Shown: positions 9,689 through 19,352, numbered from the stretch's first letter. The stretch is 64,000 nucleotides of DNA from Erythrobacter insulae (GCF_007004095.1 NZ_VHJK01000001.1:2174501-2238500), one strand, 5' to 3'. Numbers and translations are program-made. The notes: generated by a model not told the origin, from the sequence alone.

Positions 9689-10882
9689 GGCAAACTGCGC
9701 CAATTGTGCCGAATGCGCGCGGTGATGTCCGCTCTCGCTTGCGGCCATTTCGCGGCGCATTGCTTTGAGCGCTTGCGGTGTCAGCTCGATGTCCAGATCG
9801 GCGTAAGTGCGCGTGATCTCGCCTTCCCAATCGGCGTTCAGCGCGTCAAATTGCAGGCGGGCAACAGGTCCGGCCCAGGTTTTGAGCGCAGCGGCCATCC
9901 GTGCCTCGCGCAGCGCAAGTTTGCGGCGCCATTCGGTTTCGATCCAGTCGAGATCGCAGGCGTCGCACTGGATCGCCATCTGGTTCGCCACCAGTGATAC
10001 CGCACTGCGAAGAACTGCGCTGCTATCACGCTCGGCCAGGACAAGTTTTGCATCCGGGAATTGCGCCAGCAAGGTCGATAGGTCTTCGCTGAAGGCGGGG
10101 ACTTTCAGAACGCGCGGACGGTCCGCCAATCCTCTGTGGGCTGCATCGCTGCGCAGCATCCTGCCAAATTCGCGGTAAATCGGCGTCGGGTCGCGCGCTT
10201 CGCTGAATGCTGAATAGGACGGGATTCGCCATTGGGATTCGTAAATGGAATGGTTCAGCGCCGCTGCGATCCAGCCAAGCTCTTCTTCAACCTCGCCGCT
10301 CGCCATCGGATGGATCACGTCGATCCACGGATTGATCCGGCGCATCATCATCAGATCGAATGCGCCCTTGATCCGCCGGATATCGGGAAAGCTGGGTACA
10401 GGATGCGCCGCATCGCAGTAACGGGTCGCGGAATGCGCCGGGTCAGCGGCAAGCAATTTGTGGATGCGCGTGGTGCCGCTGCGCATATGGCCAATCACGA
10501 TGATCGGCGGGGCGAGCTTTGTCGTCAGCAGATCAGGTTTCTCCGCCCATACAGCGCCAAAGCGCAGGCGATTTTTGATGGCGCGGGTCAATTGTCCCCA
10601 TGCCATCGCCCGGCCCATGGGGTTGAGGCCCGCCTCCGCTTCAAGAGCAGCAACCAGTTTTTCCAGCCGCAGCCGGAAATCCACGACATCCTCGGGGGAA
10701 CGCGCTGCGATTTCCGCGTCTCCGGCCCGCTCGCCAAGGCTTTTGGCTGCGACCTGCCATAAATCATGCGGATCGAGGGAAGGGGGCGGCAGCCAGCCTT
10801 TGGTCCATGCCTGCGCGAGCCAGCCATTCGACCTGTCGACAAGAGGGGCACGGGCAAGGGGGTGGGAGCGTTCTGGAAGCAC
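9680..10882 (-). CDS. sulfotransferase family protein
   Basis: Predicted PAPS-dependent sulfotransferase of the type often annotated Sulfotransfer_3 in marine alphaproteobacteria; the acceptor is unknown. The 5'-phosphosulfate-binding loop is visible as GHMRSGTT (residues 131-138 with the start used here). It is followed by the usual helix (RIHKLLAADP) and, further on, a KVP.FSEDL...FPDAKLV segment that resembles the 3'-phosphate-binding region. The start is uncertain. GTG at 10882, 5 nt after the purN stop, avoids a long overlap; an ATG at 10963 would extend the protein by 27 residues into purN. It probably shares the purM-purN transcript. Confidence 0.85.
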   Translation of the reverse strand: MLPERSHPLARAPLVDRSNGWLAQAWTKGWLPPPSLDPHDLWQVAAKSLGERAGDAEIAARSPEDVVDFRLRLEKLVAALEAEAGLNPMGRAMAWGQLTRAIKNRLRFGAVWAEKPDLLTTKLAPPIIVIGHMRSGTTRIHKLLAADPAHSATRYCDAAHPVPSFPDIRRIKGAFDLMMMRRINPWIDVIHPMASGEVEEELGWIAAALNHSIYESQWRIPSYSAFSEARDPTPIYREFGRMLRSDAAHRGLADRPRVLKVPAFSEDLSTLLAQFPDAKLVLAERDSSAVLRSAVSLVANQMAIQCDACDLDWIETEWRRKLALREARMAAALKTWAGPVARLQFDALNADWEGEITRTYADLDIELTPQALKAMRREMAASESGHHRAHSAQLAQFASI

Positions 10883-10887
10883 GATGT

Positions 10888-11865
10888 TCAGAACATATCC
10901 GCGATATCTTGAAGTTTCGTTAGCTTTGCAGGGGCGACGCTGCGCCAGCTGCGCTGCAACCATTGCTCGACATGTGCCCAGTCAACGCCGGGACGATTGA
11001 GGATCAGCCCGATCCAGCCGCTTGCCCCGTAATAGGCCGGTTTGAAATACACCTCCGGCTGCGCTTCGATCAGGCCCAGCAATTCATCCATTCCGCTGGT
11101 CTTCACAAGGACGGCGATATGCTCGCTGCCGTGATGTTGATCGTTGAAATGGGCAAAGAACTTGCCTGATTTCTCGCTACCGACACGGAACCCGGGCGAG
11201 CCATGACTGTCGCGGCAATGCGCTTCGGGAAGGGTGAGGGCGAGCGCGCGAATTCTGTCATAAAGGTAATCGGGGTTGTATCCGCGAGAGACATAGTCAG
11301 CGATGGCGCGCGGATAGAGTTGATGTTCGGCAAATTTGACCCGATCGGCCAGACTATCAGGTGTCTCATCCGCGCGTATGGCCACGCGTACCTGCGCCAG
11401 CACCTCGCCTGCGTCGAGTTCGGGCGTCACGACATGGACGCTGGCACCGGCGTGGCTGTCTCCAGCCGCGATGGCGCGGGCATAGGTGTCCAGCCCTTTG
11501 TATTTCGGCAGTAGGGAGGGATGGATGTTGAGAATGCGACTTTCCCAGCGCCGGACAAATTCATCCGAAAGGATTCGCATATACCCTGCGAGGATCAGGT
11601 ACTGAGCACCTGATGCAAGAAGGGCTTTCTCCATTGCGGCGTCATGCACATCGCGAGAATGGCCTTTGTGCGAATGAACGAAGGTTTCGATCCCCTCCGC
11701 CGCCGCGATTTCCAATCCGCTCGCATCCGGATTGTTGCTGGCGACAAGCACCACATCATACGGGCTGCCATCAATCAGGCTGGCATAGAGCAAGGCGGCC
11801 ATATTCGTGCCGCTGCCTGATATAAAGATCGCGACCTTGGCTTTGTGGAGGCTCGCCTCAGCCAA
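10888..11865 (-). CDS. purN: phosphoribosylglycinamide formyltransferase PurN fused to a C-terminal MmcQ/YjbR-like domain
   Basis: Residues 1-~200 are a complete PurN, which uses 10-formyl-tetrahydrofolate to formylate GAR in purine synthesis. SGSGTN at 16-21 binds phosphate, and the catalytic Asn, His and Asp are seen as N113, H115 and D151. Residues ~201-322 form a second domain with the MmcQ/YjbR (DUF419) pattern: [11 protein letters not shown], then FRVG...FFAHF, then ALV/AVLVK, and [15 protein letters not shown]. YjbR-like domains have a CyaY-like fold and no clear enzymatic role. I chose TTG 11865, which overlaps the purM stop by 8 bp with GGGAAG upstream. An ATG at 11973 would lie deep inside purM. 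The fusion is continuous with no frameshift. Confidence 0.9.
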   Translation of the reverse strand: MAEASLHKAKVAIFISGSGTNMAALLYASLIDGSPYDVVLVASNNPDASGLEIAAAEGIETFVHSHKGHSRDVHDAAMEKALLASGAQYLILAGYMRILSDEFVRRWESRILNIHPSLLPKYKGLDTYARAIAAGDSHAGASVHVVTPELDAGEVLAQVRVAIRADETPDSLADRVKFAEHQLYPRAIADYVSRGYNPDYLYDRIRALALTLPEAHCRDSHGSPGFRVGSEKSGKFFAHFNDQHHGSEHIAVLVKTSGMDELLGLIEAQPEVYFKPAYYGASGWIGLILNRPGVDWAHVEQWLQRSWRSVAPAKLTKLQDIADMF

Positions 11866-12979
11866 GATGGGTGGCTTCCCAGCTTTCTGTCGCAGACCAC
11901 GTGCCCTGTGATCCGCGCACAGTGCAGCCTTTTGCGCCGGCCTCGATTGTGCCGACGCGAACCACGGTTTCACCGGCGTCGCTCAGGCGCGCAGCTACAG
12001 ATTCGGCCTGCTGGGCTTCAACCGCGATCACCATCCCGACGCCGCAATTGAATGTACGCGCCATCTCTGCCGGTTCGATATGACCCTGCGCCTGTAGAAA
12101 CGCCATCAAACGCGGTTGACCCCAGCTATTGGCATCAATCATCGCATGTGCGCCATCGGGCAAGATCCGCGGGATGTTTTCCAACAGACCGCCACCGGTG
12201 ATATGCGCAAGCCCGTTGATGGAGCCGTCGCGGATGACCGGCAGCAGGCTTTTCGCATAGATACGGGTTGGTTCAATCAGAGCATCGATCAGCAACCGTT
12301 CCTGATCAAAAATCGCAGGTCGATCAAGCTTCCAGCCGAAATCGGCGGCAAGTCGGCGGACCAGCGAATATCCGTTGGAATGGACACCTGAAGACGCAAG
12401 GCCGAGCAGGACATTGCCCGGCGCAACCTTTTCACCGGTCAATTGCTCTCCGCGTTCAACCGCGCCCACGCAGAAACCGGCCAAATCGTAATCGCCCGCC
12501 GCATACATTCCCGGCATTTCGGCAGTCTCGCCGCCGATCAGCGCGCAGCCTGCCTGTTTGCAGCCTTCTGCGATACCGGCCACGACCCGCTCTGCAACGC
12601 CGTTTTCAAGATGACCGGTCGCGAAATAATCGAGGAAGAACAGCGGCTCTGCGCCCTGAACAATCAGATCGTTGACGCACATCGCAACCAGATCAATGCC
12701 GACTGAGTCGTGCCGGTCATGATCAATCGCCAGTTTCAATTTTGTCCCGACGCCGTCATTGGCCGCGACCAGAAGCGGATCTTTGTAACCTGCAGCCTTG
12801 GGATCGAAGAATCCACCAAACCCGCCCAGATCGCTCGTCGCACCGGGCCGGGCGGTCGCTTTTGCAAGCGGCGCGATGGCTTTTACCAGGGCATTTCCCG
12901 CGTCAATCGAAACGCCGGCATCAGCATAAGTGTACCCGCTTGAGCCTGTTTTGCCCTCGGAAGGTGTGTCAGAAGTCAT
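11858..12979 (-). CDS. purM: phosphoribosylformylglycinamidine cyclo-ligase
   Basis: AIR synthetase, the fifth step of purine biosynthesis, which closes the imidazole ring of FGAM with ATP. The 373-residue protein shows the expected [12 protein letters not shown] start and [10 protein letters not shown], a [11 protein letters not shown] stretch, and the [13 protein letters not shown] motif. Length is slightly above the bacterial norm because of a short N-terminal extension. It is the first gene of a leftward purM-purN(-sulfotransferase) run. It is divergent from the exported protein gene at 13066, with 86 nt between that must hold both promoters. Confidence 0.97.
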   Translation of the reverse strand: MTSDTPSEGKTGSSGYTYADAGVSIDAGNALVKAIAPLAKATARPGATSDLGGFGGFFDPKAAGYKDPLLVAANDGVGTKLKLAIDHDRHDSVGIDLVAMCVNDLIVQGAEPLFFLDYFATGHLENGVAERVVAGIAEGCKQAGCALIGGETAEMPGMYAAGDYDLAGFCVGAVERGEQLTGEKVAPGNVLLGLASSGVHSNGYSLVRRLAADFGWKLDRPAIFDQERLLIDALIEPTRIYAKSLLPVIRDGSINGLAHITGGGLLENIPRILPDGAHAMIDANSWGQPRLMAFLQAQGHIEPAEMARTFNCGVGMVIAVEAQQAESVAARLSDAGETVVRVGTIEAGAKGCTVRGSQGTWSATESWEATHLG

Positions 12980-13065
12980 ACAATCCCCAAAATCATGCCC
13001 ATGCGTTTAGCGTTTCCCGCTTGGAATTCCACTCGCCTTTAGGCAAAAGGCCGCTGATTTCCCCG

Positions 13066-14376
13066 ATGACAGTGATTAGCACTCATCCTGGCCCTTCTAA
13101 AGAGGCCCTCAAACGTTCAAGCGGTGCACCGTGGTTGCAGCGCATTCTGGCGGCCGTGATCGCGTTTGCGCTGTTGAGCGGCGGATACGCGTTCGTCCTG
13201 GCGCAGGTTTCCGGCGACCGGGGAATCGCCCCGACGGCATCATCATCCGACATCGAAGTTCGCGGCATCGAAGTGGACGAACGCGCCGATACCGCCGTCG
13301 AAGCACGCGAGAAAGCATGGCGCTCTGCTCAGCGTCAGGCATGGCAAAAGGTTGATGGCCCGCCGCTATCCGATGGCCAGCTTGCCAGTATGGTGTCCTC
13401 CATCGTTATCCAGCGGGAACGCATCGGCCCGAAACGCTATATTGCCACGCTCGGCGTGATCTTTGATCGCCAGCGCGCGGCGCGGTATCTGGGCGGGTCC
13501 GCCACTGCGCGATCATCCGCGCCCATGCTGTTAATCCCGGTCACCGCGAGCGCGGGCGCATACACCGCATTTGAAATGCGCAATCCATGGCAGCGGGCCT
13601 GGGCCGATTTCAATCCCGGCTCCAGCCGCATCGACTATGTCCGGCCATCGGGCGCGGGCGGAGATTCGCTGCTTTTGAATTACGGACAAACAGGACGCCG
13701 CAGCCGGGCATGGTGGCGATCAACGCTGGATCAATTTGGTGCAGCGGATGCGTTGGTGCCGATTGCGCGGCTGGATTATCAATTTCCGGGCGGTCCAATC
13801 AAAGGGACATTTACGGCGCGTTATGGCCCCGATTCGCGGGTGCTCGAAACATTTGAGCTGAACGCTGAGGGTCCATCGGGCCTCTCGGCTATGCTGGGCG
13901 AGGCGGTTGAGCGTATGGATGCAGCATACGAAGCGGCGCTTGCCACCGGCAAACTGCAACCGGATCCCACGCTGCGGCTCGGCGGGGCGGGGGAAGTTGA
14001 CCCCGCGATCGCCCGGCTGATCGAGCTTGGCCGCGCGATCCGTTCGCGCGAGGCAGCGGTACGGCAGGCTAAAGAAGCCGCCGCTGCGCCGCAGACAGAT
14101 GCTCAGCAACCGGGAGTTGCCGCGCCGCCTGCCGCTGCGGTGAACACATTTGTGGTTCAGTTCACAACCCCCAATGCGGTCACATTCGATGCGTCTCTAT
14201 CAGGCGTGCGCGGCGCCGCCGGTGTTCGCGGACTGTCCGTGAGCAGCACCGCGATTGGCGGCACTTCGGTCATGAGCGTGACCTATGCAGGCTCCCTTGA
14301 TCAGCTTGCAGCCGCGCTGCGAGCGCGCGGCTTTGCTGTCACTCAAGGTGCAAACGCGCTCGCCATAAGTCGCTGA
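13066..14376 (+). CDS. exported/membrane-anchored protein with a C-terminal HMA-like domain, function unknown
   Basis: A 436-residue protein with one N-terminal hydrophobic helix (ILAAVIAFALLSGGYAFVLA, about residues 26-45). The extracytoplasmic part resembles DUF2066-type proteins, with an EVRGIEVDERADTAVEAREKA segment and PMLLIPVTAS. A Pro/Ala linker leads to about 75 C-terminal residues that look like a ferredoxin-like, heavy-metal-associated type fold, but no CxxC is present, so metal binding is doubtful. ATG 13066 is the first start outside the purM-overlapping region. It lies 13 nt before hdaA, which suggests an operon. The same neighbours (purM, hdaA) are, as I recall, typical of sphingomonads. 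Confidence 0.7.
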   Translation: MTVISTHPGPSKEALKRSSGAPWLQRILAAVIAFALLSGGYAFVLAQVSGDRGIAPTASSSDIEVRGIEVDERADTAVEAREKAWRSAQRQAWQKVDGPPLSDGQLASMVSSIVIQRERIGPKRYIATLGVIFDRQRAARYLGGSATARSSAPMLLIPVTASAGAYTAFEMRNPWQRAWADFNPGSSRIDYVRPSGAGGDSLLLNYGQTGRRSRAWWRSTLDQFGAADALVPIARLDYQFPGGPIKGTFTARYGPDSRVLETFELNAEGPSGLSAMLGEAVERMDAAYEAALATGKLQPDPTLRLGGAGEVDPAIARLIELGRAIRSREAAVRQAKEAAAAPQTDAQQPGVAAPPAAAVNTFVVQFTTPNAVTFDASLSGVRGAAGVRGLSVSSTAIGGTSVMSVTYAGSLDQLAAALRARGFAVTQGANALAISR

Positions 14377-14389
14377 GGCGGCGCAGCGC

Positions 14390-15031
14390 ATGGCCAAGGC
14401 TTCCCATCCCACTTCGCAGATTGCGCTGCCGCTTGCTTCTGCGGGCGCGGCCGAGCCGCAGCGGATTGTGGTCGGTAATGCCAATGCACATGTGATCGAG
14501 GCATTGCGGGATCCATCCCGCTGGCCGTTTCATACCGCCGTGCTGACGGGGCCAGAGCGTTCGGGCAAAAGTGTGCTTGGCCGCTGGGCCGGGGCAAACG
14601 GGATTGCGGTTATCGATCAGGCAGATTCCATGGACGAGACCGATCTGTTTCACCGTTGGAACGCCAGCCAGAAAGGTGGATCGAAGGCGGGAGAGCCCTT
14701 ATTGTTGATCGCCAATGCGCAGCCGTGGAAGATCGCCTTGCCCGATCTTGCCTCGCGGCTTGGCGGGTCATTGCAGCTGGAAATAGGCGAACCTGATGAT
14801 GCCATGGCGGCTCAATTGATCGAGGCCATGGCGGAGCAACGCGCGCTATCCTTGGCTGATGGCGCTGCGGATTACCTGGGCCCGCGCACAGAGCGCAGTT
14901 TTGCTGCGCTCGAGAAACTCGTTGCGGCGATTGACCGCATCAGCCTTGAACGTCAGGCCCCTGCCACCATGTCTATCTGGCGCGCCGCATTAGAAGCTGT
15001 GCAAGGCCCCGAACAACAAAAGTTGTTTTAA
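14390..15031 (+). CDS. hdaA: DnaA-homologous regulator HdaA (regulatory inactivation of DnaA)
   Basis: A short DnaA-like AAA+ protein (213 residues) without the DnaA DNA-binding domain. A Walker A motif GPERSGKS is at residues 54-61. The N-terminus carries SQIALPL (residues 9-15), matching the QL(S/x)LPL-type motif by which Hda proteins bind the beta sliding clamp. In alphaproteobacteria HdaA stimulates DnaA-ATP hydrolysis after initiation to prevent re-replication. A canonical Walker B/sensor arrangement is only weakly visible (LLLIANAQPW). It is coupled to the exported protein upstream, with cysE 41 nt downstream. Confidence 0.85.
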   Translation: MAKASHPTSQIALPLASAGAAEPQRIVVGNANAHVIEALRDPSRWPFHTAVLTGPERSGKSVLGRWAGANGIAVIDQADSMDETDLFHRWNASQKGGSKAGEPLLLIANAQPWKIALPDLASRLGGSLQLEIGEPDDAMAAQLIEAMAEQRALSLADGAADYLGPRTERSFAALEKLVAAIDRISLERQAPATMSIWRAALEAVQGPEQQKLF

Positions 15032-15072
15032 CCCCTGCTTGCATCACACCGGGATTGGTGGGAGAAAAACCT

Positions 15073-15798
15073 ATGTTTAACGGTCTGAAATCCTATCTGG
15101 ACTCGATCCGCGCCCGCGATCCGGCACCCCGTTCGCGCTGGGAAATCTTGCTGTATCCCGGTGTGCTTGCGGTTGGTCTTCATCGCATCGCGCATTGGCT
15201 GTTTGAGGCAAAACTGTATTTCCTCGCCCGGTTTGTGAACCATTTTTCACGCATTTTGACCGCGATCGATATTCACCCCGGCGCAACCATCGGCAAAAAT
15301 TTCTTCATCGACCATGGCTTTACTGTCATCGGGGAGACCGCCGAGATCGGTGATAATGTCACGATCTATCAGTGCGTTACATTGGGCGGGACCAATCCCA
15401 CCAATGGCCAGGGCGGCAAACGCCATCCGACGTTGGAGGACCATGTCATCATCGGTTCGGGCGCGCAGATTATTGGTCCGATCACCTTGGGAGAGCGTTC
15501 GCGCGTCGGCGCCAGCGCGGTTGTCATGGAAGATGTGCCAGCCGGCGCAACCATGGTCGGTTTCAAGGCGCGCTCTACACTTGTTCCGGCCGAAGAATGG
15601 ATCAAGGAATTCATCCCCTACGGCACGACGCCCGATTGCGAGGATGCGGACGGGAACCGGGTTGATTGCATCGAAAAGCTCGAAGGTGAATTGGCCGTAA
15701 TGCGTGCAGAAATTGCCGAGCTGAAATCTGGCGCTTCACAAACGCCTGAACAGACTGCGTTTGATCTTGATCCGAAGAAAAGCGGGACCGGCAACTGA
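15073..15798 (+). CDS. cysE: serine O-acetyltransferase (short form, EpsC/CysE)
   Basis: Transfers acetyl from acetyl-CoA to serine, giving O-acetylserine for cysteine synthesis. The 241-residue protein has the left-handed beta-helix hexapeptide repeats: IHPGATIGKNFFIDHG, then VIGETAEIGDNVTIYQ, VTLGG, and IIGSGAQIIGPITLG. It lacks the long N-terminal domain of E. coli CysE, as in the SAT family common in alphaproteobacteria. ATG 15073 is preferred because GGTGGGAG lies just upstream; TTG 15055 is in frame. The C-terminal tail is charged and variable. The stop TGA overlaps the ATG of the next gene. Confidence 0.93.
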   Translation: MFNGLKSYLDSIRARDPAPRSRWEILLYPGVLAVGLHRIAHWLFEAKLYFLARFVNHFSRILTAIDIHPGATIGKNFFIDHGFTVIGETAEIGDNVTIYQCVTLGGTNPTNGQGGKRHPTLEDHVIIGSGAQIIGPITLGERSRVGASAVVMEDVPAGATMVGFKARSTLVPAEEWIKEFIPYGTTPDCEDADGNRVDCIEKLEGELAVMRAEIAELKSGASQTPEQTAFDLDPKKSGTGN

Positions 15799-16166
15799 TG
15801 GGCGCAGGCATCAGGCCGGGGGCAAGCGGGCAGATCGTAGCGTTTCCGGGCAAGTCGGGCGGTCAGATCGGGTTTGAACGGATCGAACTGCAACGCATTA
15901 TGGACCTGTATGGCCGCATGGTCGCATCGGGCCAATGGCGCGATTACGCGATGGATTTTGATCGGCATTGCGCCAGTTTCTCCGCGTTTCGTCGCACGGC
16001 AGAGCGGCCTCAGGCACGGGTAGAAAAACGCCCCTCCCTGCGCAATAAACAAGGCATGTGGACCCTTTTCGGGGAACACGGTCAGGTGCTCAAACGCGGG
16101 CACGAGCTCAACAATGTCCTTGCCCCGATGGAACGCCGCCTGCTGAAAGCGGTGGACGGGAATTAA
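15798..16166 (+). CDS. DUF2794 family protein
   Basis: A 122-residue soluble protein with the conserved alphaproteobacterial DUF2794 pattern: RIELQRIMDLYGRMVASG, then WRDYAMDF, FSAFRR, EKRPSL, and QVLKRGHELNNVL. Function is unknown. The ATG shares its A with the stop codon of cysE (TGATG), indicating translational coupling. It ends 4 nt from the convergent membrane-protein gene; no clear terminator hairpin fits in that space. Confidence 0.8.
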   Translation: MGAGIRPGASGQIVAFPGKSGGQIGFERIELQRIMDLYGRMVASGQWRDYAMDFDRHCASFSAFRRTAERPQARVEKRPSLRNKQGMWTLFGEHGQVLKRGHELNNVLAPMERRLLKAVDGN

Positions 16167-16170
16167 ATGG

Positions 16171-17349
16171 TTATGCCGGGGCAGCGGCGCTGCTGTTCGC
16201 CGGAGAAGTGGTAGCGGGCAGTTTGTCCTGAACGCTTTCCGGGATCACCGACACAATCGCATGGCGGATCGGTTGCCAGAACGCTGAAAGGCTGAGCAAC
16301 CCGGAGCCAATCACCAACGCTGTCAGCGCAAAGTTCAGCTCAACCGCGCCAAATTGCCGGAACAGAAATGTCAGCGCGAACAAGACATAGGCGAGGGCGG
16401 AAACAAGCAGCGCGCGGCGATCAATCGCCACCGCAATCAATCCGAACCCGATATACACTGCCAGCACGCTGACTGCGGCACCAAAGGCGATATTGTCTCC
16501 ATCGGTGACGCCGATCAGGGCAAAGATCGGATGCGCGATCATAGGCGCGGCCAGCAGATGCAGCCAGAAGGCCACATCGCTGCGGCGGCTGGTGCGTTCC
16601 CGGTCTGAAATGTCCCACCGCATGGCCAATGCGAATACCCCAAGACCAGCCAGAAATACGAGCGAAAGCACGACAGTCTCAGAGACGTTATCGGGCCCAA
16701 TACCCGCCACGATCAGCCCGACGATAGTGCCCGCAACCGCCGCAGCGCCCGCTGCAACGGTGATCGGCACCATAAACCGGCGCCAATGCAGATACGCGCC
16801 GCCTGCGGCAACCAAAGCCGCAAACGAGATTACAACCGCGCCAAGACGTTCATTGCCGCTCTCAACCATCAGGAAACCCACGCCCAGAACGGCGGCGAAC
16901 ACGCCGCCGACAAAGGCAAGCAACAACAGGATCGAAGGCAGTGCCATGCGGCGTTTGTTGGTAAAGAATTCTGCGAGCGGCCAGGCGGTTATCGCGACCA
17001 GCAATCCCGCAAATGATATGGCAGTCGCCTGATTAAGATCGCTGGCATCGCGCCATGCCTGCATCTGCTCTGTCGTGGGATCGGGTGTCGCGCGGTACAA
17101 ATCCCAATAATCCTGCGCCGGGGCAATGATGCCTGCCAGCGCCTGGCCAATCGCACCCACAGCAAGCAGCAGGATCACGATCCCGATCGCCACGAAGATA
17201 TCGTTGAAGCTGTTGATGAGGCGGAAATTCTCTTCCGAAGAGCGCGGCAATTCGCGTTGCCTGCTCATATGATTGCGGAAATCCTGTGCCGCTTGCGGGG
17301 TCAATACGCCTGCGTCCACCGCAGAATTGATATCGTCTTCGCTATACAC
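16171..17349 (-). CDS. polytopic inner-membrane protein, function unknown
   Basis: A 392-residue protein. The first ~55 residues are soluble and acidic (EDDINSAVDAGVLTPQAAQDF). About eight to nine hydrophobic helices follow (for example IVILLLAVGAIGQALAGI and VVLSLVFLAGLGVFALAM), ending in an Ala/Ser/Pro-rich tail. No transporter or enzyme signature is recognised. I prefer GTG 17349, which has GGGAG nine nt upstream, over the longer frame that begins at 17385. It has its own promoter region, since a strong terminator (17445-17478) separates it from the upstream SDR gene. Confidence 0.75.
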   Translation of the reverse strand: MYSEDDINSAVDAGVLTPQAAQDFRNHMSRQRELPRSSEENFRLINSFNDIFVAIGIVILLLAVGAIGQALAGIIAPAQDYWDLYRATPDPTTEQMQAWRDASDLNQATAISFAGLLVAITAWPLAEFFTNKRRMALPSILLLLAFVGGVFAAVLGVGFLMVESGNERLGAVVISFAALVAAGGAYLHWRRFMVPITVAAGAAAVAGTIVGLIVAGIGPDNVSETVVLSLVFLAGLGVFALAMRWDISDRERTSRRSDVAFWLHLLAAPMIAHPIFALIGVTDGDNIAFGAAVSVLAVYIGFGLIAVAIDRRALLVSALAYVLFALTFLFRQFGAVELNFALTALVIGSGLLSLSAFWQPIRHAIVSVIPESVQDKLPATTSPANSSAAAPA

Positions 17350-17444
17350 GGCATTGTTCTCCCATTGGCTGCAAACTAGGCCCACTGTATTACTGAGTCA
17401 ATACAGCTGAGGCGAGGCCATTTGCGCCGTAAGGGACCAAAAGA

Positions 17445-17478
17445 AAAGCCCCCCGCACATCGCTGTGCGGGGGGCTTT
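17445..17478 (-). terminator. strong intrinsic terminator of the SDR gene
   Basis: A perfect 15-bp stem (17445-17459 with 17464-17478), GC-rich at its core, closes a 4-nt loop. On the minus strand the stem is flanked by T residues (…CTTTTCTT). It lies 22 nt past the stop codon of the leftward SDR gene and upstream of the membrane-protein gene. Confidence 0.85.
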
Positions 17479-17500
17479 GAATGGGTTGAGCTTTGAAAGC

Positions 17501-18430
17501 TTATCCGCGTGCGCTTGCAGGGCCGGTGCCGGTGACTTTCTGCATCGCTTTCAGGATCGCGCCAGATTGCTCGCTGCCCGATTGCGGGGCGACGAGGTTG
17601 GTGAACGAGCTGATATCGTCCCAGCGATCGGCAAAGCCTTCGACAGTGCGCTGGCCATCCGGCAGCCATACGGCGTCGTTCATGACGACCCATGACGAAT
17701 GGTAGCCGCCGGCACCAGCGCCGACGATGGCGTTGGTCGGTGCATCTTCGCTGACGAGGTAAAGCGCGGCAGGAACCACATTTTCCGGCGCGAACAGTTT
17801 AAAGGCTTCTTCGGGGAAGAGGTCTTCGGTCATGCGCGTGCCAGCAACCGGCGAAAGCGAGTTGCAACGGATGTTGTATTTTGCGCCTTCAAGCTGAAGC
17901 GTTTTGGTCAAACCGGCAAGGCCGAGTTTGGCCGCGCCATAATTTGCCTGGCCAAAGTTGCCGAACAGGCCGGTCGACGAAGCTGTCATCAGCACGCGGC
18001 CATAGCCTTGCTCGCGGAAGGTTTCCCAGCATGCCTTGGTCACGAATGCAGAACCGGTCAGGTGCACTTTGAGAACAAACTCAAAATCGTCCGGGGTCAT
18101 TTTCGCGAAAGTCTTGTCGCGCAGAACGCCGGCATTGTTGATGAGAACGTGCACGCCGCCCCATTTTTGCTTGGCGTCGGCGACCATTTTTTCCATCTGG
18201 TCATATTCAGTGACGGAGCCACCGTTCGAAACAGCTTCGCCGCCGGCTTTTTCGATTTCTTCGACAACCTGCAGCGCCATGTCGGAATGGCCGGTGCCGT
18301 CGCGCGATCCGCCAAGGTCATTGACGACGACTTTCGCGCCGCGCTTGGCCAGCTCAAGCGCGTAGGCGCGGCCCAGACCGCCGCCTGCACCAGTGACGAT
18401 GGCAACCTTATCTTTGAAATCGATGCTCAT
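17501..18430 (-). CDS. short-chain dehydrogenase/reductase, 3-hydroxyacyl-CoA dehydrogenase-like
   Basis: NAD(P)-dependent SDR of 309 residues. The cofactor-binding TGAGGGLG is at residues 14-21, followed by a NDLGG acidic-site segment, NNAG, and the active-site Ser (MTASSTG) and YxxxK (NYGAAK). The long insertion after the first strand and the C-terminal extension resemble the dehydrogenase domain of the peroxisomal multifunctional enzyme type 2 family, which acts on 3-hydroxyacyl-CoA in beta-oxidation. The substrate is inferred, not shown. Start ATG 18430 has GGAAGG upstream. A strong terminator follows it. Confidence 0.9.
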   Translation of the reverse strand: MSIDFKDKVAIVTGAGGGLGRAYALELAKRGAKVVVNDLGGSRDGTGHSDMALQVVEEIEKAGGEAVSNGGSVTEYDQMEKMVADAKQKWGGVHVLINNAGVLRDKTFAKMTPDDFEFVLKVHLTGSAFVTKACWETFREQGYGRVLMTASSTGLFGNFGQANYGAAKLGLAGLTKTLQLEGAKYNIRCNSLSPVAGTRMTEDLFPEEAFKLFAPENVVPAALYLVSEDAPTNAIVGAGAGGYHSSWVVMNDAVWLPDGQRTVEGFADRWDDISSFTNLVAPQSGSEQSGAILKAMQKVTGTGPASARG

Positions 18431-18595
18431 GATGGAATCCTTCCGTCCGTTTTATCTATCGTTTTGTGATGCGCGGGCTTTACGCTCGCGTAAACTTCTA
18501 TGAGGCGCTGCGTGGCAGGAAATGTGCTGCGTTGCAACAGGCCGATTGGCGATGCGTGCGCGCCGTAGGGTCACGTCGCAAGGTACATCGCCGGA

Positions 18596-19279
18596 CTAGA
18601 GCGCTTCAAGGGCGGAAATGAGGCCATCGAGCGAATCAATCACCGCGTCCGCGCCCAATTCATGCGGCGGTTTGTCGCAATAACCATACGATGCCCCGAT
18701 CACGGGCACACCGGCAGCCTTGGCCGCTCTTACGTCGTATGTGGAATCCCCGACAAAAGCGAAGCTGCCTCCGCCGCATCGTTTCCGGGCTTCGATGACG
18801 GGGTCGGGATGCGGTTTGGACAGATATTGGCCATCCGCGCCCTTTCCCATGCTGTCCCCGCCGATCACCGTTTCAAATGGCTCGATAAAGTCGATTTGAG
18901 TCAGGATCGAGCGGGCAAAATCTTCGAATTTGTTCGTCACAACGGCGACTTTTACGCCGCGCGCTTTCAGTTCCGCCACGATTTCGCGGGCGTGCGGGTA
19001 CGGTGCCGAATGCACCGCGTTGTGATCGGCATAATAGACCAGCATCTTTTTGTAGAGCGCGTGGAAATCGTCTTTGGGCATTCCGCCTTGCTGATCCACG
19101 GCCCGCGCCAGCATGATTTTTGCGCCGCCGCCGATCAAATCCTTGCTGCTTTCCAAAGGCGCAGGGTCAAAGCCGCCCAATTCCAAAGCATGGTTCACCG
19201 CCGCGCCCAAATCGCGGAACGTATCCAACAAAGTGCCATCGAGATCGAAGCCAATTGCGCTAAACGGAAAATCAGTCAT
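18596..19279 (-). CDS. gph: phosphoglycolate phosphatase-like HAD hydrolase
   Basis: HAD-superfamily phosphatase of 227 residues. Motif I is DLDGTLLDT (nucleophile and acid Asp) near the N-terminus, motif II is VVTNK, and motif IV is FVGDSTYDVRAAKAAG. It probably removes phosphate from 2-phosphoglycolate formed in DNA 3'-end repair or oxygenase side reactions. Related HADs act on other sugar phosphates, so the substrate is not certain. It is divergent from glmU with 73 nt between. It is 164 nt upstream of nothing on its own strand except the SDR promoter region, so it is probably monocistronic. Confidence 0.85.
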   Translation of the reverse strand: MTDFPFSAIGFDLDGTLLDTFRDLGAAVNHALELGGFDPAPLESSKDLIGGGAKIMLARAVDQQGGMPKDDFHALYKKMLVYYADHNAVHSAPYPHAREIVAELKARGVKVAVVTNKFEDFARSILTQIDFIEPFETVIGGDSMGKGADGQYLSKPHPDPVIEARKRCGGGSFAFVGDSTYDVRAAKAAGVPVIGASYGYCDKPPHELGADAVIDSLDGLISALEAL

Positions 19280-19352
19280 GGGGACGAGGTGCGCGAACGT
19301 TCTTCATTCTGCAAGCATTTGATGGCAAGCGCGCACAAACGATAAAAATGCT

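Noticed and set aside
10888-11973. Longer PurN starting at ATG 11973
   Set aside because: The extra 36 residues fall within the purM coding region in another frame and have no similarity to PurN; the TTG at 11865 gives the normal 8-bp overlap.
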